Positions 34,501-43,999 of a stretch of 51,446 nucleotides of DNA are shown here, piece by piece. Location of the stretch: positions 1-51,446 of the forward strand of contig JAEZIB010000008.1 of NCBI GenBank assembly GCA_023416275.1, written 5' to 3'. The notes under the pieces were generated by a model. That model was given only the letters and a program-made list of their open reading frames with translations, was not told where the DNA came from and did no database searches. Position 1 is the stretch's first letter; every line of letters starts with the position of its first letter. A program made the translations under genes and the position numbers. Origin of the DNA: Bacillota bacterium (GTDB taxonomy: Bacteria > Bacillota > Clostridia > Acetivibrionales > DSM-1351).

Positions 34501-35828
34501 ATGGCTAAAAGGAAACGTGAGAGCAGACATGATCTTTATGCAACATGGTGTAAACAGATAAAAAACTCCTTCAACGAATAATAAAGTTCTTCAAGTGAAA
34601 ATAAAGTTCTTCAACGGGCAGGGAAAATCGGACGCAGAATCCGAAAAACCCCCTGCCTTTTTTTGAAAAAATCCGAGCAGAATAGGGAATAGAAAAAGGA
34701 GCATGGGATAAGGAAAAAGGGTAAAATGAATGAGGATTAAAAGCCTGAATCTCCAACAACCCCAATGCTTTTAAAAAACAGGGAGAAAAAAGATTGAGAT
34801 AAAAGCCTGAAAAAACCTTATCCTTGCCCCTTAACCCCGATGCCATCCTCGCCCCCAAAATTGAAGCACTTTATTCTGTGACAAATAATGGGAGATTCCA
34901 GATTGAAGAAAAAATGGAACAAAATCTGTTGAAGAACTTTTTTACATGAGAAAAAATGGGAGTAGGAAAATCAAGGGTTTGGGGCATTGGGTGTTGAAGG
35001 ACTTTTTTTTGTGTAAACACATGGATAAAAGAAGGCTATGGACAAGGTGTAGGAAAAGAATATAAACCTTGGCTGACAAATCAAGATGTTCCGTCAAAAG
35101 GGAGAGCTACGAGGCTGCATGGAATAAAAATAGACAGGCAACATGATGTTTTTTCTGATAAAGAGAAAAAGTATCTGTACATTCTTGAATTTGCTGATTG
35201 CGTTAAGGATATTCGTGAACAATACCCTCTCTTTACTCTTGAGCAGACAATGGCTATTGCAGATGAACTTGGAATTGAACATCCGAAAGATCCCTTTACC
35301 GGTGAAAACATAATAATGACTACGGATTTTCTTATTACAATTGAGAAAAATGGTCAGATTCTGCAATTAGCCCGTACTCTGAAGAGTCCAGAAGAACTTG
35401 ATGAGTATAGACAGATTGAAAAATTTGAGATAGAAAGACGATACTGGCATATAAAAAGGATTGATTGGGGGATTGTAACTGATAATGAAATTGATGATAC
35501 ATTTGCCTCTAATATAGGCAATGTGAGGTCTTTTTGGAAACTCGAAGACATCAGTTACTTTGAGAATTTATCATCCGGACATATTAAAAAGCTTATAAAT
35601 ACATTCAAAACTATGCTTATAGGACAGGAAATTAACGTAAGAGAAGTTGCCAATGATTTTGATGACAGGATGATGCTGATACCAGGAACTTCAATTTCAC
35701 TGTTTAAACATCTGATAATAACAAAGCAGATTGAAATAGATATGTTTAAAAAGCTTAATATAGATTCACCTATGGATATTCTTCCAAAGGCTGTTGATGC
35801 TAATATGCGAGGAGTTGAGAGTGTATGA
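34501..35828 (+). pseudogene. tnsA: tnsA, TnsA endonuclease subunit, 5' end disrupted
   Basis: Residues from the GYGQGVGKEYKPWLT segment onward match TnsA: LYILEFADCVKDIREQYPL with the catalytic Glu, MTTDFLITI with the Asp, and the Lys in ARTLKSPEEL, then a helical C-terminal domain that contacts TnsC. TnsA cuts the 5' strands of the transposon ends. The likely original start is ATG 34501 (MAKRKRESRHDLYATW), but a 454-bp element sits after codon 18. Removing it with one 9-bp repeat leaves the two parts out of frame by one base, so another indel is present or the true start was in another frame. The continuous frame runs 34998-35828 and its first ATG, at 35250, lies after the catalytic Glu. 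Function is probably lost. The stop overlaps the tnsB ATG (ATGA). Confidence 0.85.
34557..35010. mobile_element. 454-bp non-autonomous insertion in tnsA
   Basis: It is flanked by 9-bp direct repeats GTGTAAACA (34548-34556 and 35011-35019). The ends are inverted (AAAAAACTCCTTCAAC against GTTGAAGGACTTTTTT), and an inner pair AAAGTTCTTCAAC (34603) / GTTGAAGAACTTT (34928) is perfect. It has no real ORF. It is purine-rich and more GC-rich than the flanks. A 9-bp duplication suggests mobilisation by an IS4-, IS256- or IS1182-like transposase not present here. Confidence 0.8.
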
Positions 35829-38002
35829 GTGATGTTCATGTTAATATGGTATTGCAACAAACTTATTCAAATGATAATAATAATCAAAAACTGATAAGAA
35901 TTATTTGGCTAAACGAAGATAATACTTACTGTTACTATGTTAACCTTGAAGGTGAATGTCCTCTGCCTAAAGGTAAGATTGTAAGTAAGCTTATAGCAGA
36001 GATTGAAAGTGGTGATTTTACTGAAATATCTGACCCATTTGCTATAGTTGTTGATGAAAATGATATACCACAGAAATATAAGCAAATAAGAGATGCAAAT
36101 TGGGAGATTGTTGATTTCCTATGGAATACACAGAATAAAGATATTTTGTTCAAAGATAAGAGAATGAAGTGCATAAAAGAGGCTGCTGATAAATTCGATA
36201 CATACGAAAAGAAAATAATCAGGATAATATCAAGATTTTGGCAAAGAGGTATGAACAAAAATGCATTATTACTCGATTATTCTAACACAGCGGCTAAAGG
36301 TCAAGAAAAAGGTGAAAACGGAATTAAAAGAGGAAGACCGAAAAAGCCTTCATATTTTGGAGAAGTACCGGAAGGGGTTAATGTTACTGAAGAAATAAAA
36401 TCACAGATAAGAATATCAGTTGATCTTTTTTACAGAAAGAAACAGAAAAAATCGGTTATAGAGACGTATAGAGCAATGCTTGAGAGATTCTTTTCAGATA
36501 AATATTTCAGAAATGGAAAAGAAGAAATTGTTATTTGGAGTAAGGATAGGTTTCCTACTTTTAATCAGTTCTATTATTGGTTCAGAAAAGAACAGGACTT
36601 CAAAAAAGACTATACATCCAGAAATAGTGAACGTGAATTTTTGCTGAAATATCGTGAATTGCTTGGAAATTCAACAATGGAGACATTTGGCCCCGGTTCA
36701 CGTTACCAAATAGATGCAACTCCTGCAGATGTATATCTGATTAGTGTAATTAATCCTGATAAAATTATTGGAAGACCGATTGTATATGCGGTTATAGACG
36801 TTTATTCTAGACTAGTAGTAGGTATTTATGTGGGACTTGAAGGTCCGTCATGGCTCGGTGCTATGATGGCTCTGGATAATGTGGTTGAAGATAAAGTGGA
36901 GTTCTGTAAGGCTTATGGTATAGAAATAACAGAAGATGACTGGCCGCAAAGCTATCTACCAGAAACTATTATTGCCGACAGAGGAGAATTTGAAGGTTAC
37001 AATGTCGAAAATCTTATAAATAATCTCAATGTAAAGATTGAAAATACAGCTCCATATAGGGGTGATTTGAAAGGCATTGTTGAAAGATACTTCAGGACAA
37101 CAAATGAGAAAATCAAACACACTACGCCTGGAGCTATTCAAAAAGAATACAGAGTAAGGGGTGATGCTGATTATAGATTACGTGCTACCTTGAATCTGAA
37201 AGAATTTACAGCAATAATTATTTATCAGGTAATAAGACATAATAAAAAGGTTTTGGATAAATACCCTAGAGAAAGAGGTTTGCTTGCAGATGAGATACCT
37301 GCAATACCTGTTGAAATATGGAAATGGGGTTTAAAAAATAGACCATGTGGCTTTATTAAGCGAGAAAGGGATATTATCAGGCTGAATATTCTCCCAAAAG
37401 CAAAGGCATCCATTTCACGAGAAGGAATTAAGTATAAAAGAATGTTTTATAGTTGTGAGAAAGCAATGGAGGAACAATGGTTTATTAATCCGGAGAAGAA
37501 ATCCGTTGATTTTGTTTATGATCCAAGGAATATGAATAATATTTATATTCCTTATAACAGGGGTAAAAATTATTATAAGTGCTTTTTGCTTGAAAAAAGC
37601 TATATGTATAAAGATTTAAACTTTGAAGAAGTTGTGTTTCAACAGGAACTTGAGTACGAACAGTCCGAGGAGCAAAAGGTTAAACAACTGCAAAATGACA
37701 TTGAATTGGAGCAGAATATAAAAAATATTATAAGTAATGCTGAGAAAAGGCAGAAGAATCAGTCTCACAGTTCTAAAAGTAGCAGGATTAAGGGAATTAA
37801 AGAAAATCGTCTGGTTGAAAAAGATGAGAACAGAAAATCTGAATACTTTGCTCTGGGAGAGTCTGCCGATAATAAGGAAGCTTCGGAAGTTATTTCTTTT
37901 AGTGTGCCAGATGAAGCAGTTAAGAAGGATGTACAAAAAGAGAGTAAAACCAGTAAACTTGAATTACTGAAAAAGATAAGGGATGAAAAACTTGGAAAAT
38001 AA
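35825..38002 (+). CDS. tnsB: TnsB, DDE transposase
   Basis: 725 residues. Retroviral-integrase-type transposase that cuts and joins the 3' ends of the transposon. The catalytic triad is complete: Asp297 (YQIDATPAD), Asp385 (IIADRGEF) and Glu420 (GIVERYF), with the typical 35-residue spacing between the last two. An N-terminal helical DNA-binding region (about 1-280) should recognise the CAGATTGGAA repeats, a beta-barrel follows the core, and a charged, coiled C-terminal tail (about 610-725) is the expected TnsC contact. It overlaps tnsA by 4 bases and tnsC by 20 bases, so the three are translationally coupled. Confidence 0.96.
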   Translation: MSDVHVNMVLQQTYSNDNNNQKLIRIIWLNEDNTYCYYVNLEGECPLPKGKIVSKLIAEIESGDFTEISDPFAIVVDENDIPQKYKQIRDANWEIVDFLWNTQNKDILFKDKRMKCIKEAADKFDTYEKKIIRIISRFWQRGMNKNALLLDYSNTAAKGQEKGENGIKRGRPKKPSYFGEVPEGVNVTEEIKSQIRISVDLFYRKKQKKSVIETYRAMLERFFSDKYFRNGKEEIVIWSKDRFPTFNQFYYWFRKEQDFKKDYTSRNSEREFLLKYRELLGNSTMETFGPGSRYQIDATPADVYLISVINPDKIIGRPIVYAVIDVYSRLVVGIYVGLEGPSWLGAMMALDNVVEDKVEFCKAYGIEITEDDWPQSYLPETIIADRGEFEGYNVENLINNLNVKIENTAPYRGDLKGIVERYFRTTNEKIKHTTPGAIQKEYRVRGDADYRLRATLNLKEFTAIIIYQVIRHNKKVLDKYPRERGLLADEIPAIPVEIWKWGLKNRPCGFIKRERDIIRLNILPKAKASISREGIKYKRMFYSCEKAMEEQWFINPEKKSVDFVYDPRNMNNIYIPYNRGKNYYKCFLLEKSYMYKDLNFEEVVFQQELEYEQSEEQKVKQLQNDIELEQNIKNIISNAEKRQKNQSHSSKSSRIKGIKENRLVEKDENRKSEYFALGESADNKEASEVISFSVPDEAVKKDVQKESKTSKLELLKKIRDEKLGK

Positions 38003-39704
38003 TACAAACATATTTGGCAGTCATTCTTTGCTTAAAGGAAGAGTTGTTTTTGAACCTGAATATAAAGCTCAGGAATTACGAGAATATGAAAATAACCCGT
38101 TTATTGAGGCTCTTCCTGAGTTGTTTGAGGTTGATGAGGTTGCAAGACAGTTTACGATATATCCGCATGTTGATGATAATGAAAGAAAGAAAAGAACTGT
38201 TGCAAGGCATCATATGATTAAGCGGCTTAAGAATTTTGTTCAGCCGTTGGATATACATTTTGAAATTGAAAGAAAGCTGTCTACTATAATCAGACAAGGC
38301 TATCTGGCAAGGAATCCATTTTCATACGAATTTTTTCAACGACTTCAGCATCTGAACAAGGTGAAGGAAGAAGTATCAGATAAACAGGTTGAGAAGCTGG
38401 ATGAACTTAACCAGACTTTACGTTCAACTGCTGCCAGTTTCAGTATTGTAGGAATTAGTGGAATCGGTAAGACAACAGCTATTGAAAGATTATTGCTGAT
38501 GTATGACCAGGTGATTATTCACAGTGAATATTGCGGAAAACCACTTACAAGAACGCAAATAGTTTGGCTTAAAATTGATTGTCCGTATGATGGGTCATTA
38601 AAAACTTTATGTAAATCTTTTTTTAAATCAGTAGATGACGTTTTAGGAACTACAAGATATTTTGAAAAGTATGGTAACAATAGAAACTCTACAGCTACCA
38701 TGATGATACATATGACCTATGTAGCAACAGTTCATGCAATTGGAGTTCTTGTCATAGATGAAATGCAGCATCTATTGACTTCTAAGAATAATTCGGACGA
38801 AATGCTGAATTTCTTTGTAACTCTTGTTAATATAATTGGTGTGCCTACAATACTGATAGGTACATTTAAGGCATTAAAGGTTCTTCAAAAGGATTTCAGA
38901 CAAGCAAGAAGAGCCAGCAGTGAAGGTAGTATAGTATGGGACAGAATGATTAAAGATGAGGAATGGGATTTCTTTATAGAAACCATGTGGCAATTTCAAT
39001 GGTTGGATAGTTTCTCGGAAATAACTGATAAAATAAATGATGCAATTTATGACGAGTCTCAGGGCATAACGGCTATTGCAGTAATACTTTTTATTTTGGC
39101 ACAAGAAACTGCTCTTGAAACTGGAAATAGCATAAATGAAAAGCTTGTAAGAGATGTAGCCAAAAAAGAGCTTAAGATGATTCAGAAAATGATTAATGCA
39201 CTCAGAAATAATGATATAGATGAAATTATTAAATATGATGATATATCAATCAGCCTGGATGATATACTCGGAAAAACAAAGCAGAAAACCGATTTGAGAG
39301 GTAGAATTCAGAATTTAGCCAAGCAGCAGCAAACAATAAGGGATTCTCAGACCAATGATTTAAGGGAAACTGTATTAAGTGATTTGCGGAGTATGAAAAT
39401 ATTTGATGTTTTAAAATATGAAGATTTATATAATGTTGTTGAAACTGCAATTAAAAACATAGGAATTGACTCGGGATTAACTCCTGTTGAACAAGAAGCA
39501 TTAAAAATATTGATGGAAAAATTAAATGATATTGAATTAAGAAAAAAACGTCGAATTGAAAATATGAGTAAAGCAGAAAAATTGAGCTCTGATGACTTAA
39601 GATTGATTTTTAAACAGGCTGGTAAGGATAAGAGGCATGTTTATGAGGTGTTGAAGGAAAAGCAGGTAATAAAGAATCCGATAGAGGAGCTTTGGGCTAA
39701 ATAA
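37983..39704 (+). CDS. tnsC: TnsC, AAA+ ATPase regulator
   Basis: 573 residues. Walker A GISGIGKTT at 157-165 and Walker B VLVIDEMQHL with Asp259-Glu260 identify the AAA+ core that bridges target selectors (TnsD or TnsE) and the TnsAB transposase and mediates target immunity. Length is close to Tn7 TnsC (555). The start lies within tnsB. The C-terminal 200 residues are helical and charged. The next genes interrupt the usual tnsC-tnsD linkage: a 33-codon ORF and a minus-strand defence gene. Confidence 0.95.
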   Translation: MKNLENNTNIFGSHSLLKGRVVFEPEYKAQELREYENNPFIEALPELFEVDEVARQFTIYPHVDDNERKKRTVARHHMIKRLKNFVQPLDIHFEIERKLSTIIRQGYLARNPFSYEFFQRLQHLNKVKEEVSDKQVEKLDELNQTLRSTAASFSIVGISGIGKTTAIERLLLMYDQVIIHSEYCGKPLTRTQIVWLKIDCPYDGSLKTLCKSFFKSVDDVLGTTRYFEKYGNNRNSTATMMIHMTYVATVHAIGVLVIDEMQHLLTSKNNSDEMLNFFVTLVNIIGVPTILIGTFKALKVLQKDFRQARRASSEGSIVWDRMIKDEEWDFFIETMWQFQWLDSFSEITDKINDAIYDESQGITAIAVILFILAQETALETGNSINEKLVRDVAKKELKMIQKMINALRNNDIDEIIKYDDISISLDDILGKTKQKTDLRGRIQNLAKQQQTIRDSQTNDLRETVLSDLRSMKIFDVLKYEDLYNVVETAIKNIGIDSGLTPVEQEALKILMEKLNDIELRKKRRIENMSKAEKLSSDDLRLIFKQAGKDKRHVYEVLKEKQVIKNPIEELWAK

Positions 39705-39791
39705 AAATGCCGATATGTAATTATTTTCTATTGATAAACCGTTGTAAAATTAGTATACTTCTATTAATAAAGATGAGAGGAGGAGTGAGTC

Positions 39792-39893
39792 ATGAGTAAA
39801 TGGCTAAATGCATTAAGAAGTTTATCTTTGCCTAAAAAGGTAAGGTTAAAACTGATTTTTGAATTTGAAGTGATTTCTAGTTCAAAGGCATAA
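39792..39893 (+). CDS. 33-residue small protein after tnsC
   Basis: MSKWLNALRSLSLPKKVRLK then LIFEFEVISSSKA. AGAGGAGGAGTGAG lies just upstream of the ATG, an excellent ribosome site, and TATACT at about 39754 could be a -10 box. It is followed after 4 bases by a strong hairpin. No family is recognised. It may be a regulatory peptide, the antidote-like partner of the adjacent defence gene, or chance. Confidence 0.45.
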   Translation: MSKWLNALRSLSLPKKVRLKLIFEFEVISSSKA

Positions 39894-39897
39894 ATTG

Positions 39898-39940
39898 CCT
39901 ATAAGTGTAGAGCTATTGCAAAATTCTCTGCACTTATAGG
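39898..39940. repeat. Strong 15-bp hairpin after the small ORF
   Basis: CCTATAAGTGTAGAG pairs with CTCTGCACTTATAGG (one G-U or mismatch) around a 13-base loop. There is no T-run next to it. It could protect the 3' end of a small transcript or be a binding site. Confidence 0.65.
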
Positions 39941-39991
39941 AAGCATTAGTCATTAATAATATAAATTTATACGCTCATGACTCTAACCTCA

Positions 39992-40041
39992 TAAAAAAGA
40001 ACAAACGGCAAATGTAGCTATATCACTGCATTTGCCGTTTG
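39992..40041 (-). terminator. Terminator of the DUF262 gene
   Basis: CAAACGGCAAATGTAG pairs with CTGCATTTGCCGTTTG. On the minus strand the stem is followed by TTCTTTTTTA. It ends the minus-strand gene whose stop is at 40177. Confidence 0.85.
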
Positions 40042-40176
40042 CTATTTCTTAGATAAAAACTATTCTGAAATCACATAATGTTTAAAAAGTTACGGGTTGC
40101 GTATCAAAAGTTTCTGAATTCCTAATTATTTTAATATAAATATAATTGTGCAGAAGAATTAACTTGTGTTAGTTAA

Positions 40177-41814
40177 TTATATATCTCTTGTCAATAAGCT
40201 AATAGCTTTTTTTTGCCGTTCTTCCAATATGTCTACATTCCATTGCTCAACATTAAGAATTTCAATACTTCGAGGGTAATCTGTTATTCTATTAGAGAAA
40301 TATTTTTTTTTCTTTTCACTAAACTCAAGGTTACTAGCAGACGAATTTTTACCTCTACTTAGTAAAACAAGATTTGCAATCTTATTAATCCATTTTTTAT
40401 GATTATCATCATCAAAGTTTTTTTTCCATTCGCTATCGCTTAAAGGATGTTGTGGTAAAACATGTTCAATACTCTTTGCTTTATACTTTTTCTCAACATC
40501 ATGTTCTGTTGTTAATAATTCTAATCTTAATAACATGTATTTACAGTATCCTTTATTATACAAATCTTCAGTTGCAGACTTTTTAATTATATCAATGTCA
40601 TAGTTTAGTTTTTCGGATTTTAATAGAATTTCAGAGTTTTTTGTATTAGCAATTTCTTTTAATATATCACCATAAATACTTGTTCTATCGTCTTTCCTCA
40701 TACCTTGAACCCAACCTTCAAGATATTTCATTTCTATTTTCTTTATAAAATTAAAAATATTCTCTATGCCATATTTATAAGCATAGGAAAGAATTGGTGC
40801 TTTCCATTCACTTGCAGAAAACTGATCGTTCATTATATATAAAAGACCGATAGCTTTATTCTTATCATCTATATCATCAAAAAATGTAAAATCCTCAAAA
40901 ATATCATTATATAGTTTACAATATTTACAAACCGTATCTATAAAATCTTCCCCTTTTTTCAATAACCCTTTCTTAAAGATTCGTTCTTCATATTCATTAA
41001 GCAGATCGCTATGAAGTTTGTCAGTCAAAATTATAAACCTAATTAAGTACATTACATTTTCAAATATGTTCTCACCTAGGGTTTTTTCCCAATCTTCCCA
41101 TTTCTGCGCTATAGAATTTCTAATACTTTCGGATTTTATTATATCAGGCGCAATATTTTTAGCTTTGAGTATATCTATTCTTCGTAACTGTTTTCCCCTA
41201 TCATTAACTATAGTAAACAATTTAAAAGCATCATCAAATGTGGTTGTAGATAAAAAGATCATCATACACTTTTGACTTAAAAACATAGCAAGTTTTTCTA
41301 GTTCAGGCTGAGAGAAGGTACTTAGCTTTTCTCTAAAAACACCTATAGCTCTAATATATCTCCATTGAGGCTCAGGCAACGAGGTTTCATCCAATTTTTT
41401 TTCGGTTCCTTCAGCTTTAACAACTAGTTTGTTGAATATTTCTCTATCTTTAACTTCTATTCTTACCCTTTCAGGAATTCCATCTAACTTATTACCTTTC
41501 TGTACAATTTTTTCCTGTATTGAACTTTTTAAGTCAATATTATCAATTATATCTCTTAGACATGCAAAAAGGATCATTAAAGTTGTTAATCTTTGCTGCC
41601 CATCAACAACATCAAAGATTCCATCCTTTTTATGTAAAACTAATGTTCCTAAAAAGTACTCTTGTTCCTTCTCGGCTTCTATTAGGTCATCAATTAAATC
41701 AATAAAATTATCTTCTTCCCATGAAAATGGTCTCTGATATTCAGGAATTCTATAAAAAAAATCTCTATTAAATAATTCTTTAACTTCGATTTTCTTACCA
41801 TCTAAATTATTCAC
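40177..41814 (-). CDS. DUF262 / DUF1524 (GmrSD-like) defence protein
   Basis: 545 residues, cytoplasmic. N-terminal DUF262 ParB-like domain: YRIPEYQRPFSWEEDNF (21-37) and DGQQRLTTLM (71-80). C-terminal DUF1524 His-Me-finger nuclease: SIEHVLPQHPLS with Glu450-His451, followed by the IANLVLLSRGKNSSASN block. Single-chain proteins of this build belong to the type IV restriction GmrSD family, which uses nucleotide hydrolysis to cut modified (for example glucosyl-hydroxymethyl) phage DNA; related fusions act in other anti-phage systems. It sits alone on the minus strand between tnsC and tnsD, with its own terminator, as transposon cargo. AGGTGG precedes the start. Confidence 0.85.
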   Translation of the reverse strand: MNNLDGKKIEVKELFNRDFFYRIPEYQRPFSWEEDNFIDLIDDLIEAEKEQEYFLGTLVLHKKDGIFDVVDGQQRLTTLMILFACLRDIIDNIDLKSSIQEKIVQKGNKLDGIPERVRIEVKDREIFNKLVVKAEGTEKKLDETSLPEPQWRYIRAIGVFREKLSTFSQPELEKLAMFLSQKCMMIFLSTTTFDDAFKLFTIVNDRGKQLRRIDILKAKNIAPDIIKSESIRNSIAQKWEDWEKTLGENIFENVMYLIRFIILTDKLHSDLLNEYEERIFKKGLLKKGEDFIDTVCKYCKLYNDIFEDFTFFDDIDDKNKAIGLLYIMNDQFSASEWKAPILSYAYKYGIENIFNFIKKIEMKYLEGWVQGMRKDDRTSIYGDILKEIANTKNSEILLKSEKLNYDIDIIKKSATEDLYNKGYCKYMLLRLELLTTEHDVEKKYKAKSIEHVLPQHPLSDSEWKKNFDDDNHKKWINKIANLVLLSRGKNSSASNLEFSEKKKKYFSNRITDYPRSIEILNVEQWNVDILEERQKKAISLLTRDI

Positions 41815-42073
41815 TTTACCACCTCAATAATTATTCCATATAAATATGGTTTATAAATTATATTACTGTAATATAATAACATATTTAGTCATACATAGCA
41901 TTAAAATATTGTAATAATTATAGAAAATTAATATAAAAATTAAGTGCTAAGGTAATATTGGGGGTTTAGCTACTTCTCTCTATAGTAAACTTCTGATATT
42001 TCATTTCATAAATCATCAATCAGATTTTAGGGAAAAATACTAATATAACTGCCTTAATTAGGAGATGTTTTTA
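41815..42073. other. Divergent promoter region of the DUF262 gene and tnsD
   Basis: 260 AT-rich bases. It should hold the minus-strand promoter and a separate one for tnsD-tnsE, since the upstream tns operon is interrupted here. No box is clear. Confidence 0.4.
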
Positions 42074-43999
42074 ATGCTATCCTTTTTCCCTGATCCATAC
42101 GAAGATGAGCTTTTATATAGTACCATAGCTCGGTATCATTATTACTACGGAAATGTAGATTTTAAGGATACACTTAAAGAAATATTCGGTTCAAATAATG
42201 TGATTCCAACAATAGCATTTCCAACTAAACTAGAATACCTTTCAAGCCAATTTCCTAACAATAAATGGTATAATTCTGACTATCTTATTCAGAACCATAC
42301 TCTATATCCGTACTATTCACCATTCTTACCAGTTCAAAGGCAAGAAAAGATTATAAATGAAATGAAAAGCGGTGATGGCAAAGGTATATATGCACAAATT
42401 GGAATTACTGCTGGAAGCGTTTGCAGAAAGAATGGCTTATACTACTGCCCTTTATGTGTTGCTGAAGATAAAGAAAAGTACGGCGAACCATATTTTCACA
42501 GAGTTCATCAACTACAAGGTATAGAGGTATGTCCTGAACATAACTGCATGCTTAAACCCTACCCTGTTTCTCAAAAAAATGAAATCAGGTTGGCTTTTAT
42601 AATGCTTGAATATAAAAATACAAATCTGAGTTTTGAATGTATTCCTGATGATAAAGAAGCTGAGTTATACAAGATGGTTTCTTCTTCAGCATCTTATTTA
42701 ACAAATAATGATCTAAAAAGTTATAATCAGCAATCTGTTTATGAAAAATATCGAATATTATTGAAAAATAAAGGATTTATAACTTATAATGGAAGTATTA
42801 AACAGAAACAACTGTATGAAGAATTTCTTGATTTTTACGGAGAAAAATTTTTACACAATATTAATTCAGAAGTTACATTTGAAGATTCATATAACTGGCT
42901 AAGCATGATTACTCAGAAGCCTGGAAGGGTCATTCATCCAGTGAGACATATTATTTTTATAAACTTTCTTACCCAAAGTATAAAAGACTTTTTTGAGAAA
43001 AAATATGAGGTATCTAATCCATTTGGTGAAGACCCATGGCCGTGTCTTAATCCCGTATCAGACCATTTTGGAAAGAATGTAGTTAATGATTGCATAATAA
43101 CGCCAGATTTTAAAACTCGAAAGCCCATAGGAACATTTTCATGCAACTGTGGATTTATTTATTCAAGAAAAGGACCAGATAAACTTACGAATGACAGATA
43201 TAGGGTCGGAAGGATTAAACAATATGGATATATATGGGAGAAAAGACTTATGGAATTGCTTCTTGAAGACAAATACAACATAAGACAGCTTGGAAACAAA
43301 ATGGATTGCGAATCAAAAACTATTTTACGGTACTCACGTAAATTAGGAATGGATAGCTTGCTGAAATCAAATGCCCTACTGGAAGAAGATTCAAAAGAAG
43401 CAATAGTAGTTAATAGTATTAAAACAGGTGAGAAGTATAAAGCAGATATTCTAGAATATATAAGGAATAATCCGGATAAAAACCGAAAAGAAATCCGGAA
43501 CAATTTTAAAAAGCAATATGCTTGGCTTTATAGAAATGACAAAGAATGGATTGAGATATATTTTCCAGATAAAATACCTGCCGGAGAAAGAAATAATGGA
43601 TTTACTAGCCGCGTAAACTGGAATCAAAGAGATCTTGAATTATTAAAAGAAATAGAAATTGAATACAAAAAACTGATTACTCAGAATAAGCCGATTAGGA
43701 TAACAAAATCACTGCTTGGAAAAAGAACTGGTAAATCAGCTACTTTAGAAATTAATTTGGATAAATTGCCTATAACTAAAGCTTATATAGATGGAATAAT
43801 TGAATCTGTGGAAGATTTTCAGATAAGGCGGGTTCGTAAAATCTGTGAGCAATTATACGAAACAAAAGGTTCTTTGAAAAAATGGGAAGTAGTTAAAAAA
43901 GCAGGGTTACGATTAGGTTACTCAAATAAAGTTGATGAAGCAATGAACGATTTTATAAATATAATAAGTGAGGTTAAAAATGAAGGAGAAAAGGGTTAA
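42074..43999 (+). CDS. tnsD: TnsD/TniQ-family target selector
   Basis: 641 residues from ATG 42074, set by TTAGGAGATG upstream; an ATG at 42065 lies within that site. The N-terminal TniQ domain starts MLSFFPDPYEDELLYSTIAR and has the zinc-binding pattern CPLC (Cys125, Cys128) with CPEH (Cys153, His156). A second CNCGF element lies near residue 360, and helix-turn-helix-like segments follow (NIRQLGNKMDCESKTILRYS). In Tn7 TnsD binds the 3' end of glmS and recruits TnsC. The length and the location after glmS support the same role here. Its 3' end overlaps tnsE. Confidence 0.93.
   Translation: MLSFFPDPYEDELLYSTIARYHYYYGNVDFKDTLKEIFGSNNVIPTIAFPTKLEYLSSQFPNNKWYNSDYLIQNHTLYPYYSPFLPVQRQEKIINEMKSGDGKGIYAQIGITAGSVCRKNGLYYCPLCVAEDKEKYGEPYFHRVHQLQGIEVCPEHNCMLKPYPVSQKNEIRLAFIMLEYKNTNLSFECIPDDKEAELYKMVSSSASYLTNNDLKSYNQQSVYEKYRILLKNKGFITYNGSIKQKQLYEEFLDFYGEKFLHNINSEVTFEDSYNWLSMITQKPGRVIHPVRHIIFINFLTQSIKDFFEKKYEVSNPFGEDPWPCLNPVSDHFGKNVVNDCIITPDFKTRKPIGTFSCNCGFIYSRKGPDKLTNDRYRVGRIKQYGYIWEKRLMELLLEDKYNIRQLGNKMDCESKTILRYSRKLGMDSLLKSNALLEEDSKEAIVVNSIKTGEKYKADILEYIRNNPDKNRKEIRNNFKKQYAWLYRNDKEWIEIYFPDKIPAGERNNGFTSRVNWNQRDLELLKEIEIEYKKLITQNKPIRITKSLLGKRTGKSATLEINLDKLPITKAYIDGIIESVEDFQIRRVRKICEQLYETKGSLKKWEVVKKAGLRLGYSNKVDEAMNDFINIISEVKNEGEKG

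Noticed and set aside
34571..34858. 95-codon minus-strand open frame in the 454-bp insertion
   Set aside because: No ribosome site, low-complexity composition rich in Phe/Leu/Pro from the purine-rich strand; the element looks non-autonomous.
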